This document shows positions 14,601 to 29,600 of a stretch of DNA of 64,000 nt, in pieces (position 1 is the stretch's first letter; each line of letters begins with the position of its first letter). Made by a program: the position numbers and the translations under genes. Under the pieces are notes generated by a model. It was not told the DNA's origin, searched no databases, and saw only the letters and a program-made list of their open reading frames with translations. Source of the stretch: Arion vulgaris. Taxonomy: Eukaryota > Mollusca > Gastropoda > Stylommatophora > Arionidae. The DNA is taken from positions 83,585,803 through 83,649,802 of the forward strand of contig CM036755.1 in assembly GCA_020796225.1 (NCBI GenBank), in the 5' to 3' direction.

Positions 14601-17600
14601 AAGTGGGGGTTGTCTCTACAACAAAATCTCAGGATACACAAAAGGGGGGTCGTCTATAGTGAAATCTAAGATAAAAACAAGTGGTGATCTCTCTAGAACA
14701 TGAAATTCAGAGATACCCAGAAGTGGGAGTCTCTAAAAAAGAAAATTTAGAGATACACAACAAGTGGTGGTGTCTAAAAACAGAAATCTCGAGATCACAA
14801 CAAGTGGGGGTGTCATGAACATGAAATCTAGAGATACCCAAGTTGGGGTTTTTTAACTGTCTCAGGTAAAACAAGTGGTGGTTTCAGAACTGAAATCTCG
14901 AATCCAACAAGTGGTGGTTGTCTCTCAACTGAAAAATCAGAGATACACAGCAAGTGGGGGTCGTCTATAGAACATAAATCTCAGAGATACACAACAAGTG
15001 GGGGTTCTCTGCTAAATCTCAGAAACAACAAGTGGTGGTCTCTATGTCATAAATCTCGAATACAAACAAGTGTTGGGCGTCTCTAGAAAATAAATCTCAA
15101 AAATCTCAACAAGTGGTGGGCGTCCTAGAACATGAAATCTAAGAATACAAATGGCGTTTTTTCTAAAAAAAAGTCTAGAGATACCAACAAGTGGGGGTCT
15201 CTAGAACAGTCTCAGAATCACAACAAGTGGCGGTCGTCTCAGAACATGAAAACTCAAAATCCCGTGGTGGTGTCTCTAGAACGAAAACTCAGGGGTAACC
15301 AAATGTTGGTCGTCTTAGAACATGAAAACTAAAGATACACAAATGGCGTTTTTTCTCATAAAACCTCAGAGATACCAAAAATGGGGGTCTCTCTAGAAAA
15401 GAAATTTAGAGATACACAACAAGTGGCGGTGTCTCTAGAACATAAATCTCAAGATACAAACAAGTGGTGGTCGTCTCTGAACAGAAATCTCGAGATACCA
15501 ACAAGTGTTGGTCGTCTCCAAAACAGAAACTCAAAAAAAATGTCAGAATACACAACAAATGGTATTCTCTAGACTGAAATTAAAAAAACCCAAAAAGTGG
15601 TGTCTCTCAGAAAATGCAAAATACACAACAAAAACGGGGTCTAAATTTAAAACTCAGAATCACAACAAATGTTGAGAAATAAATCTCAGAATACACAACA
15701 AGTGGTGGTCGTCTCTAGAACATAAATTTAGAGAAAAAAAACTTTCAAAAAAAAACCCGAGTAAAAAAAGTGGTGGTCTCTCTAGAACATGAAATCTCAG
15801 AGATACAGCAAGTGGCGTCTCCTAAAACTGAAAACTCAGAGATACCAACAAGTGGTGGTCGTCTCTAGAACATGATCTAAGTCCCAAAAAGTGGCGTCTC
15901 TCAAAAGAAATCTCAGAGATACACAACAAAATGTGGTGTCTCTAAAACATGAAATCTCAGAGATCACAACAAGTGGTGGTGTCATAGAACAGAAATCTCA
16001 AAAGATACACAGCAAGTGGGGGTCGTCTCCGAAATCTCAGAGATACACAACAAGTGGTGGTCTCTTAGAAAAAAAATCTCGAGATAAAAACAAGTTTTGT
16101 CTCTCAACATGAAAACTCAGAGATACACAACAAGTGGTGGTCGTCTATAGAACATGAAATTGAGATACACAACAAGTGGTGGTTGTCTCCAAAAAAATTT
16201 AGAATCACAACAAATTGGGGTCTAGAACATGAAATCTCAGAATACAACAAGTGGGGGTTGTTTTAAAACATGAAAACTCAGAATCACAACAATTGGTTTC
16301 TCTAAAACAAAAAACTAGAATACACAACAAGTGGTGGTCTCTATGAAAGAAATCTCAGAAACCCGTGGCGGTGTCTCAAAAAAAGAAAACTCAGAGATAA
16401 AAACAAGTGCGGTTCTCTAAAACATGAAATCTCGAGTAAAAACAAATGGTATTCTAAAAAAAAATGAAAACTCAGAGTACACAACAAATGGTGGTCTCTT
16501 AAACATAAATCTCAGAATACACAACAAGTGGTGGTTGTCTCTCAACAAAATCTAAATACCAACAAATTGGTCGTTCTAGAACCTGAAATCTCAGAATACC
16601 CAAGTGGGGGTTGTTTTCCATGAAATTCAGTCACCAAGTGGTGGTCGTCTATGAACAGAAATCTCAGAGATCACAACAAGTGGTGGTCGTCTGGACATGA
16701 AAACTCGGATCACAACAAATGGTGGTCGTCTATAGAACGAAATCTCGAGATACACACAAGTGGTGGGTTTTCAGTGAATCTCAAAATACACAACAAAAAG
16801 GTGGTCGTCTCTAGAACTGAAATCTGGGATACACAAGTGGCGGTTTCTCTCAGAAAAATCAGAGATCAACAAATGGTGGGCGTCTTAAAACATGAAAACT
16901 CAGAGATCCAACAAGTGGTGGTTGTCTCACAACATGAAATCTCAGAATCACCAATGGGGGTGTCTTAGAACATGAAATCTCAGAGATAAAAACAAGTGGT
17001 ATCGTCCCCAAAAACATGAAATCTCAAGTACACAACAAAATGGCGTCGTTTTAAAGAAATCTCGGAACACACAAAAATGGTGGTCGTCTAAAAACATGAA
17101 ATCTCGAGATACCAACAAGTGGTGGTCGTCTTGAACTGAAATCTCAGAGATAAAAACAAGTGGTGTTTTCTCTCAACATAAATCTCAAAATACACAACAA
17201 GTGTTCGTCTCTAGAACAAAATCTCAGGTCCCAAAAAGGTGGTTGTCTCCGAAATCTCAGGTCACAGCAAGTGGTGGTCGTCTTAGCATGAAAAATCAGA
17301 GATACCAACAAGTGGTGGGCTCTCTAGAACAGAATCTCAGAGATACACACAAATGGTGGGGTCTATAGATTGAAATCTCAAATCCACAAGTGTTGGTGTC
17401 TCTGAACATAAATTCCCCAAAAATCTCACAAGTTGGTCGTCTCTAGAACCCTGAAATCTAAAAAATACAAGTGGGTTTTCTCTAAAACTGAAATCTCAGA
17501 GTCCCCAAATGGGGGTCGTCTCTAGAACATGAAAACTCAGTCAACAAGTGGCGTCGTCTCTAGAACATGAAAACTCAGAGATACACAACAAGTGGGGGTC

Positions 17601-20600
17601 GTCTCTGGGGCATGAAATCTCGAGATACACAACAAGTGTTGGGCGTCTCTAGAACTAAATCAAAAATACACAAGTTTGGGGGTTTTCTCTAAAAAATAAA
17701 AAATCGAGATACACAAAGTGTGGTCGTCTCTAGAACAGTCTCAGAGATCACAACAAGTGGGGGTCGTCTCTAAACAGAAATTTAGAGATACACAACAAGT
17801 GGTGGTGTCTCAGAACTGAAATCTGAGATACAACAAGTGTTGGTTCTCTAGAAAATAAATCTCAGAGAAATGAAATGTAGAACACAACAAGTGGTGGGGT
17901 TTTAGAACATGAAATCTAGAGATACACAACAAGTGGTGGGCGTCTCTAGAACAAAAAACTTTTGATCACAACAAGTGGCGGGCGTTTTAGAACAAAAACT
18001 CAGGTCACAACAATTGTGGTCGTCTCTGAACATGAAAAATCAGAATACAACAAGTGGGGGTTCTCTAGCAGAAATCTCAAAAATACACAACGTGGTGGGC
18101 GTCTCCAAAATGAAATCTCGAGATACAAAAGTGGGTCGTTTTAGAACGAAATTCAGAATACAACAAGTGGTGGTCGTCTCAGAACATGGGAAAACTCAGA
18201 ATACCAAAAAAGTGGGGGTGTCTCTAAAAAAGTCTCAGAATACCAAGTGGGGGTGTCTCTAAAACATGAAAACTCAGAGATACCAACAAATGGTGGTTCT
18301 CTAGAACATGAAATCTCAGGGGGAAACCAACAAGTGGGGGGCGTCTCTAAAAAATGAAAAATCAGAGATACACAAAAGTGGGGGTGTCCAAAAAAAAATT
18401 CAAAGGGAAAACACAAGTGGGGGTGTCTTGAACATGAAAACTAAAGTACCAAAAAAGTGGCGGGCTCTCAAAACGAAATTTCAGAGATACCCAACAAGTG
18501 GGGGTCGTCTCAAAACTGAAATTCGAAACACAACAAGTGGGGGTCGTCTATAAAACAGAAATCTCAGAATACAAAAGTGGTGTCGTCTATAGAACATAAA
18601 TCTCAGAGATACACAACAAGTGAGTGGTTTCCACAACATAAATCTAAAATACCCAAAAAGGTGGTCGTGTTTGAACATAAATCTCAGAAAACCCCCAAGT
18701 GGTGGTTGTCTCTAAAACCCGTCTCAGAGATACAACAAGTGGGGGTCTCTCAAAACAGAAATCTCAGAGATACACAACAAGTGGGGGTCGTCTATAGAAC
18801 GAAATCTCAAATCACAAGTGGGGTCGTCTAAAAAAAAGAAATCTCAGAATCACAACAAGTGGGGCGTCTCTAAAAAATAAAACTCAGAATACACAACAAG
18901 TGGTGGTCTCTATAAACATAAATCTCAAATACAACAATGGGGGGTCGTCTATAGAAATGAAATCTCAGAGATAAAAAAAGTGGTAGTTGCCTCCAAGAAA
19001 TCTAGAGATACACAACAATGGTGGTTTTCTGAAAATGAAAAATAGAGATAAACAAAATGGTGTTGTCTCTACAACATGAAATCTGAATACACAACAAGTG
19101 GTGGGGCGTCATAGAACATGAAATCTCGAGATACACAACAAGTGGTGGGCGTCTCAGAACCCGAAAACTCAGAGATACACAACAAGTGGTGTCGTCTATA
19201 GAACATGCAATCTCAGAGATAAAAACAAGTGGGGGTTTCTCTGCAAAAACTCAAAAATAACACAAGTGGTGTTCTCAGAAAAAAATCAAAAAAATATCAA
19301 ATGGGTTTTTTCTAAAACATGAAATCTCAGAGATCCCAAGTGGTGGTCGTCTCTAGAACATGAAATCACAGAATCAACAAATGGTGGTTGTCTCTAAAAA
19401 TGAAATCTCAGAGATACACAACAAGTGGGGGTCGTCTATAGAACATGAAATCTCAGAGATACCCCAAGTATGGTGTCTCTAGAACAAAATCTCAGAGATA
19501 CACAACAAGTGGTGGTCGTCTATCATGAAATTTAAGTCACAACAAGTGGTGGTCGTCTATAGAACATGAAATTTAGGGAAAACAACAATGGGGGTTGTCT
19601 CTACAACATGAAAACTCAGGAAAACACAACAAGTGTGGTCGTCTCTAGAAAATAAATCTAGAATCACAACAAATGGTGGTTGTCTCTACAACATGAAATC
19701 TCAGAGATACCCAAAAAATGGTGGTCGTCATAGAACAAAATCTCAGAGATACACAACAAAATGGGGGTGTTCTAGAACGAAAACTAGAGATAAACAAATG
19801 GTGGTGTCTTAGAACGAAAACTCAGGTACCAACAAGTGGTGGTCGTCTCTGAACATGAAATCTCAAGATACCAAAAAAGTGGTGGTCGTCTCCAGAACAT
19901 GAAAACTAAGGTACCGTGGCGGTTTTTTTAAAACATGAAATTTTGAGATACACAACAAAAGGTGGTCGTCTCTGCGGAAAAACTCAGAATCCCAAAAAGT
20001 GGCGTCGTCTCTGAACGAAATCTCGAGATCCCGTGGTGGTCGTCTCTAGAACGAAAAATCGGGTCCCCAAGTGTTGGTTCTTGAACATGAAAACTCAGAG
20101 ATCACAACAAGTGGGGTCGTCTCAAAACATGAAATTTAGAGATCCCCAAGTGGGGTCGTCTCTAAAACAGAAATCTCAGAGATACACAACAAGTGGTGGT
20201 CGTCTCTAGAACTGAAATCTAAGAATACAAAGTGGCGTTTTTTCTAAAACATAAACCTCGAGATACACAACAAGTGGTGGCGTCTCTAGAACATGAAATC
20301 TCAGAGATACACAACAAGTGGGGGTCTCTCTAGAACAGAAATTTAGAATACACAACAAGTGGTGGTGTCTCAGAACATGAAATCTCAGAGATCACAACAA
20401 GTGTTGGTCGTTCTAAACATGAAATCTCAAAAACATGAAATGTCAGAGATAAAAACAAGTGGTGGTCGTTTTAGAACATAAATCTAGAGATACACAACAA
20501 GTTGTTCGTCTCTAGAACATAAATCTTATGATACACAAAAATTCGTCTCTAGAACATGAAATCTCAAAAGATACACCAATTTGGGGGTCGTCTCTGAACA

Positions 20601-23600
20601 TAAATCTCGAGATACACAACAAGTGGTGGTCGTTTTAGAACAGAAATCTCAGAGATAAAACAAGTGGGGGTCGTCTCTAAAACTGAAATCTCAGAGATAC
20701 ACAACAAGTGGTGGTCGTTAAAATGAAATCTCAGAATCACACAAAGTGGCCGTCTCAAAAAATGAAATCTCAGAATACCAACAATGGTGGGCGTCTCTAG
20801 AACATGAAATCTCAGGATACACAACAATGGGGTCGTCTCTAAAACATAAATCTCAGAATACACAACAAGTGGTGGTGTCTCTAAACTGAAATCTCAGAGA
20901 TAAAAAAAGTGGCGTTCTCAAAACATAAATCTCAGAATAAAAAAAGTGGTGGTGTCTCAAAACATAAATCTCAGAATACAACAAGTGGTGGTCGTCTATA
21001 GAACATGAAATCAAGAGATCACAACAAGTGGGGGTCGTCTCCAAAAAAATGAAATCTCAGAGATACACAACAAGTGGCGGTGTCTCAAAACGAAATCTCG
21101 AATCACAACAAGTGGTGGGCGTCTCAAAACAGTCTCAGAGATACCCCAAGTGGTGGTCGTCTATGAACGAAATCTGGATACAAACAAAAAGGGGTCTCTC
21201 TAAAACTGAAATCTCAAAAATCACAACAAGTGGCGGGCGTCTCTAAAACGAAAACTCAGAGATCCAACAAGTGGTGGTGTCTATAAAAAATGAAATTAGG
21301 AACCCCCAAATGGTGGGCTCTATAGCATGAAATCTCAGAGATACCAACAAGTAGTGGTCGTTCGAACATGAAATCTCGAATACACAACAAGTGGTTGTCT
21401 CAAAACAAAAACTCAGAGATCACAACAAGTGGTGGGCTCTCTAAAACAAAATTTGAGATAAAAACAAGTGGTGGGGTCTATAGAACATGACATCTCGAGA
21501 TACACAACAAATGGCAGTCTCTCTAAAACATGAAATCTCAGAGATACACAACAAATGGTGGTCGTCTATAAAACATAAATCTCAGGAAACAACAAGTGGT
21601 GGTGTCTATAGAACATGAAATCTCAGAATACACAACAAGTGGTGGGCGTCTCTAGAACATAAATTAAATAAAAAAGTGTGGTTGTCTCTAAAACATGAAA
21701 ACTCAGGAAACCCCAAATGGTGGGTTTCTAAAACATGAAAAATCAGGATCACAAAAGTTGGTCGTCTATGAACATGAAATCTCAGAATACACAAAAGTGG
21801 CGGGCGTCTCAAAACGGGAAAACTCAGAGATACACAACAAGTAGGGTCGTTTTAAAACGAAAACTAGAGATCCCAAGTGGGGGGTCGTCTATAAAACATG
21901 AAATCTCGAGATACACAAGTGGTGGTGTCTTAGAAATGCAATCTCAGAGATCAACAAGTGGTGGTTGTTTTTACAACATGAAATCTCAAAATACACAACA
22001 AGTGGGGGTCGTCTCTGAACAAAATTGAGATAAAACCAAGTGGTGGGTTTTTCTACAACATGAAATCTCAGGATACACAAAAAGTGGTGGTCGTCTATAG
22101 AACAGAAATCTCAGAATCACAACAAGTGGGGGTCGTCTCTAGAACATGAAATCTAGAATACAACAAGTGGGGGTCGTCTATAGAAAAGAAAACTCAGAGA
22201 TACCAACAAGTGGTGGGCTCTCTGAACATGAAATTTAAAGATACCAACAAATGGTGGTGTCTCTAGAAATGTCAAAAATTCAAGTGGCGGGTTTTCTAAA
22301 ACAAAATCTCAGAGATCCAAAAGTGGTGGTCGTCTCTAGAACATGAAATTTGAGATACCCCCCAAATTGGGGGTTTTTAAACCCTGAAATCTGGTCCCCA
22401 AGTGGTGTCCATAGAACATGAAAACTCGAATCCAAAAATGGGGGTCGTCTCTGAACATGAAATCTCAGAGATACACAACAAGTGGCAGTCGTCTCAAAAC
22501 TCTCAGGATCACAACAAGTGGGGGTCTCTATAAAACATGAAAAATCAGAGATACCCAAATTGGGGGCTCTATAGAAAGAAATTGACAACAAATGGTGGTT
22601 TACAACTGAAATCTCAGAGATACACAACAAAAATGTGGGGTTTTCTAGAACTGAAATCTCGAATCCCAAAAAGTGGTGGTTTTTTCTCAACATGAAATCT
22701 AGAATCACAAAAGTGGGGGTCTCTAAGAACAAAATCTCAGAATAAAAACAATGGTGTCTCTCTGAAAAAAATCTCAGAGATACACAACAAGTGGTGGTCG
22801 TCTATAGAACATGAAATCTCAGAGATCACAACAAGTGGGGGTCGTCTCTAGAACTGAAATCTAAAGATAAAAACAAGTGGGGGTCGTCTTGAACATGAAA
22901 TCTAAGAGATACAAAGTGGCGTTTTCTCAAAAAAGAAATCTCAAGAATAAAAACAAGTGGTGGTCGTCTATAAAACATGAAATCTCAGAGATACACAACA
23001 AGTGGGGTCGTCATAAAAACTAAATCTCAGAATACACAACAAGTGTGGTCTCTCTAGAACATGAAATCTCGAGAAACCAAAAAGTGATGGTTCTCTATAC
23101 AGTCTCAGAGATCACGCAAGTTTGGTCATCTCAAAATGAATTCTCAGGTCACAACAAGTGGTGGGCGTCTCTGTGAACTCTCAGAGATACACACAAGTGG
23201 TGGTCGTCTTAAAAAACAGAAATCTCAAAAATACACAACAAAGTGGTGGTCGTCTCTGAACATGAAATCTAATGTAAAAGTGGCGGTTTTTCTAAAACAT
23301 GGGTCTCAGAATCACAACAAGTGGTGGTCGTCTCTAGAACATGAAAACTCAGAGATACACAACAAGTGGTGGTTGTCTCTACAACTGAAATCTCGGATAC
23401 CCAAGTGGTGGTTCTTTGAACATGAAAAATCAGAATACAACAGTGGGGGTCGTCTCTGAACGTCTCAGGATAAAAACCCAAATGGCGTCGTCTCTAAAAC
23501 GGGGAAATTTAGAATACCAACAAGTGGTGGCTCTTTAAAAATAAATCTCAAGATAAAAAGTGGTGGTCGTCATAGACATGAAAAAAACAGAGATACCCAA

Positions 23601-26600
23601 GTGGTGGTCGTCTCTAGAACATGAAAACTCAAGATACACAACAAGTGGTGGTATCTCTAGAACATAAATCTAAGATCACAAGTGGCGTTTCTCTAAAACT
23701 GAAATCTCAGAATCACAACGTGGTGGGCGTCTCTGAAAATGAAATCTCAGAATACACAAAAGTGGCAGTCGTCTCTAGACATGAAATCTCAGAATACACA
23801 ACAAATGGTGGTGTCTCTAGCTAAAACTGAATACCACAAAGTGATGGTCGTCTCTGTGCAAAAAATCAGGATAAAAGCAAGTTGTGGGTTTTCTAAACAT
23901 TTCTCAGAGATACACAACAAGTGGTGGTCGTCTCGAACATGAACTCTCAGAGATACCAAAAAATGGTGGTCGTCTATAGAACATGAAATCTCAGAGATAA
24001 AAACTGTGGTGGGGGTCTCTCAAAATGAAATCTCAGAGATACACAACAAGTGGTTCATCTCTAGAACCCGAAATCTCGAACACAAAAACCCTGGTTCTAT
24101 AGAACATGAAATCTCAGAGATACACACAAGTGGTGGTTGTCTCTACAACGAAATCTGAGATCACGCAAGTGGGGTCGTCTCAGAACTGAAATCCGAGTAA
24201 AAAAAGTGGTGGTTGTCTCTACAACATGAAATCTCGGGAAAACACAACAAGTTGGTCGTCTATGAACATGAAATCTCAGAGATAAAAAAAAAGTGGTGGG
24301 CGTCTCTAGAACTAAATCTCAGAGATACACAACAAGTGGTGGTCGTCTATGGGGAAAAATCAGAGATACCACAAGTGGCGTCGTCTCTGAAATGAATTCT
24401 AGAGAACAAAAAAGTGGCGTCGTCTCAGAAAATGAAAAATCAGAAAACCCCCAAATGGCGGTGTTTTAGAACAAGAAATCTCAGAATCACACTTGTGGGC
24501 GTTTTGAACATGAAAACTCGAATACACAAATGGGGGTTCTAAAATGAAATCTAAGAGATACACAAGTGGAGTTTCTAAAAACATAATACCTCAGAGATAC
24601 ACAACAAGTGGGGGTGTCTCTAGCATGAAATCTCGGATACAACAAGTGTTGGTCGTTTTAAACATGAAATTTAGAGAAAATCAAATGTAGAATCACAACA
24701 AGTGGTGGGTTCCTGAACATGAAATCTCAAAATAAAAAAGTCGGTCTCTCTAAAACATAAATCAAAATACACAGAAATGGTGGGCTCTCTAGAAAATGAA
24801 AAATTATGAAAACCCCAAGTGGCGTCGTCTCAGAACATGAAATCTCAGAGATACCAAAAAATTTGGGGGTCGTCTCTAGAACATGAAATCTCAGAATAAA
24901 CAATGGGGGTCGTCTCTAGAACATGAAATCTCAAGTACACAACAAAAGGGGGTCTCTAAAACATGAAAACTCAGAGATCACAACAAATGGTGGGCGTCTC
25001 TAGAAAATGAAATTAGAGATACACAACAATGGGGGGTTTTCCCAAAACTAAATCTCAGAGATACACAACAAATGGGTCGTCTCTAAAAATAAATTTAGAG
25101 ATACAACAAGTGTCTCTATAGAACAAAAACTCGAGATACACAACAAGTGGCGTCGTCTCTAAAACAAAAAACTCAGAGATACACAACAAGTGGCGGGCGT
25201 CTCAAAACGAAAAATCAGAGATACACAACAAGTGGTTGGGGCAAAAAAAAAAGAAATCTCGGATACACAACAAGTGGGGGTCGTCTATAGAACATAAAAC
25301 TCAGAATAAAAAAAGTGGGGGTTGTCTCTACAACAGAAAAATCAGAATACAACAAGGGGGGTGTCTCTGGGACTTTAAATCTCAGAGATACCAAAAAGTG
25401 GTGGTTTTTCTCTACAACTGAAATCTCAGAGATACACAACAAGTGGGGGTTTCTATAGAAATGAAATCTCAGAGATCACAACAAGTGGGGGTCGTCTCAG
25501 AACATGAAATCTCAGAGATACACAACAAGTGGTGGTGTTATAGAACATAAATCTCAAAAAATACAACAAGTGGCGGGCGTCTCTGAACATGAATTCTCAA
25601 ATAAAAAAGTGGCTGTCGTTTAGAACATGAAATCTTGAAAAACAACAAATGCGGTCGTCTCTGAACAAGAAATCTCAGAGATCACAACAAGTGGTGGTGT
25701 CTCAGAACTGAAATCTCAGAGATACACAACAAGTTGGCTCTCTAGAACATGAAATCTAAAGATAAAAAGTGGGGGTTTTTTCTAAAAATGAAATTTAGAG
25801 ATACCCAAAAAATGGTGGGCGTCTCTAGAACAAAATTTAGAATACCAAAAAGTGGCGGTCTCTAGAACATGAAAACTCAGAATACACAACAAGTGGTGGT
25901 CGTCTCTAGAACTGAAATCTCAAATAACAAAGTGTTGGTCGTCTCTAGAACGAAATCAGAGAACATGAAATGTCAGAATACAACAAGGGGGGTCGTCTCT
26001 GAAATGAAAACTAGAATACACAACAAAAGGCGGGCGTCTCTAGCAAAATCTCACAATCACAACAAATAGCGTCGTCTAAACATAAAACTAAGAATCACAA
26101 CAAGTGGTGGTGTCTAGAACAAAAACTTAAGATACACAATGGCGGTCGTCTCTGTGAAAACTCGAGATCACAACAATTAATGGTCGTCTCTAGAACATTC
26201 ATCTCAGAGATAAAACAAGTTGGGGTTTTCTAGAAAAAAATCTCAGAATCACAACCTGGCGGGTCTCAAAACAGAAATCTCAGAGATACACAAAAGTGGT
26301 TCGTCTCTGAACATGAAATCTCAGAGATCCCCAAAAAGTGGCGGGCGTCTCTAAAACATGAAATCTCAGAGATACACAAAGTGGTGGTCTTCTAAAACAT
26401 AAATCTCGGGAAAAACACAAATGGTGGTTCATATAACATGAAAACTCAAAATCACAACGTGGGTCGTCTCTAAAACATGAAATCTCAGAGATACACCAAG
26501 TGGGGTCGTCTCTAAAACATGAAATCTCAGAGATACACAACAAGTGGGGGTCGTCTATAAACTGAAAACTCAAATAAAAACAAGTGGTGGTCTCTATAGA

Positions 26601-29600
26601 ACATGAAATCTCAGAGATACACAACAAGTGGAGTTGTCTCTACAACATGAAATCCGAATACACAACAAATGGGGGTTCTCTAATGAAAAATCAGAGAACC
26701 ACAAGTGGTGGTTGTCTCTACAACTGAAATCTCAGAGATACACAACAAGTGGTGGTCTCTATAGAACATGAAAACTCAGAATACACAACAAAGGGGGTTC
26801 TCTAGAACAGAAAAATCAGAATCACAACAAGTGGTGGGGTCTATAAACATAAATCTCAGAGATACCAAAAAAGTGGGTCGTCTCTAGAAATTAATTCTCA
26901 AATAAAAACAAATGGCTGTCGTCTCTAGAACTAAATCTCAAAAAACACAACAAGTGGGGGTGTCTCTGCAAAAAATTGAGATACACAGCAAGTGGTGGTC
27001 GTCTCGAAAAATGAAATCTCAGAGATACACAAAAGTGGTTGTCTTGAACATGAAATCTAAGATCACAACAAGTGGCGGGCGTCTCTAGACAGAAATCTCA
27101 GGATACCAACAAGTGGTGGTCTCCTGAACATAAATCTAGAGATCAACAGGGGTGTTTGAAAGTTCCCGGGCTTAGAAAAAATTTTTTTCAGGGAAAAAAT
27201 TCAGAGATCACAACAAGTGGGTGGGCTCTAGAACAAAAAAATCTCGAGATCACACATGGGGTCGTCTCTAGAACAGAAATCTGAGATAAAAACGTGGGGT
27301 CGTCTCTAAAACATGAAATCTCAGAATCACAACAAGTGGGTTCTCTAAAACCGAAATTTAGAGATACACCAAGTGGTGGTCGTTTCTGAAATCTCAGAAT
27401 AAAAACCCAAATGGGGTCGTCTATATAACGAAATTAGGAAAAACAACAAGTGGCGGTCGTCTTAAAACGAAATCTCAGGATCCCAAGTGGGGTCGTCTTA
27501 AAACAGAAATCTCAAAAATCCAAAAAGTGGTGGTCTCTAAAACTAAATCTGAGTAAAACAAGTGGGGGTTTTCTTTGAAATCTCAAATACAAAAATGTGG
27601 TGTCTCTAAAAAGAAATCCGGGGGAAAACACAACAATGGTGGTCTCTAAACATAAAAATGGGCCCCAAAAATGGTGGTGTCTTGTGAAATCTCAGAATAA
27701 AAAGTGGTGGTCGTCTTGTGAAAACTCGAGATACACAAAAGTTTTGGTGTCCTGAACTGAAATTCAGGATACACAAAAGTGGGTTCTTAGAAAATGAATT
27801 TTCAGAGATACACAACAAGTGGCGGTGTCTCTGAACATGAAATCTCAGAAACACAACAAGTGGGGGTCTCTCGAAAAAAAATCTCAGAAAACACAACAAG
27901 TGGGTTCTCTAGAACGAAATCTCAAGTACACAACAAAAAGGGGGTCCTTTAAAAAGAAAACTCAGAATACCAACAAGTGGGGTCGTCTCTGGGGCATGAA
28001 ATCTCAGAATCCCCAAGTTTCGGGTTTCGTCTCAGGCATGAAAATTTAGAGATACACACATGGTGGTTCCAGAACATAAAACTCAGAGAAAAAATTGGGG
28101 GAGAAATGTTAAGAATACACAACAGTGGTGGTGTCTTAGAACTGAAATCTCAGAGATACCCAAGTGGCGTCGTCTCGAAAATTAAAACTCAGAATACACA
28201 CAATTGGGGTGTCTTGAACATGAAAACTCAAGAAAACGTGGGTTCTCTAGAAAAAAAATCTCAGAGATACACAACAAGTGGGGTCGTCTCGAACAGAAAT
28301 CTCAGAAACACAACAAGTGGGGTCTCTCTAGAAAAAAAATCTCGAATACACACAAGTGGGGTCGTTTAGAACTGAAAAATCAGAGATACACACAAGTGGT
28401 GGTCGTTCAGAACTGAAATCTAGAGATACACAACAAGGTTTGGCGTCTCTCCTTTAAAAACATGAAATTCAGAATACACAACAGGGGGGTGGTCTCTGAA
28501 CATGAAATCTCGAGATACCAACAAGTGGGTCGTCTCTGAACAGAAATCTCAGAAAAAACCCAACCTGGTGGGGTCTCTGAACATGTCTCAGAGATCACAA
28601 ATGGCGTGTTCTAAAAAAAGAAAACTCAGTCCACAAGTGGGGGTCGTCTCTAAAAAAATGAAAACTCGAGATCACAACAAGTGGTGGTCTCAAAACGAAA
28701 TCTCAGATACCACAAGTGGGGTTTCTTAAAAAATGAAATCTCAAAATACACAAAAGTGGGGTCTCTTAAAATAAATCTCAGAATACACAACAAGTGGGTC
28801 GTCTATAAAACATAAATCTCAAGATCAAAAAGTGGTGGGCTCTAAAAATGAAAACTCAGAGATACACAACAAGGGTGGTGTCTTAAAACATGAAATCTCG
28901 AATCACAACAAGTGGTGGTCGTCTTAGAAATGAAATCCGGGGGATCACACAAGTGGTGGTTGTCTCCAACTGAAATCTCAGAATACAAAAAAAGTGGTGG
29001 TCTCTAAAAACAGAAATTTAGAGATACACAACAAGTGGTGGGGTCTCAAACATGAAAACTCGAGATACCCAAGTGGTGGTGTCATGAAAATAAATCTCAG
29101 AGAAAACCAAAAAGTGGGGTCGTCTCAGAACATGTTTTCAGAGATACCAAAAAAGTGGGGCGTCTTAGAACGAAAACTCAAAAAAACACAACAATGGCGG
29201 TGTCTCTGAACAGAAATCTCAGAGATCACAACAAGTGGGGTCGTTCTGACAGAAATCTCGGGGCACAACAAGTGGGGTGTTCTAGAACGAAAAATCAGAG
29301 ATACACAGAAGTGGGTGTTTTAGAACATGAAATCTCGAGATCACAACGAAATGGTGGTCGTTCCCCTAAAAAACCCCGAAATTCGAATACCAAAAAAGTG
29401 GGGTTCTCCGAACATGAAAACTCAAAATACAACAAAAGGGGTGTCTCTAGAACTGAAATCTCAGAGAACATGAAAAGTCGGATACACAACACGTGGTGGG
29501 GGTTCAGAACAAAGAAATCTCAGAGATACACAACAATTGTTTTACGTCTCAGGAACAAAATTTTTTCCGAACATGAAATTCAGGAACACAACAGTGGTTG

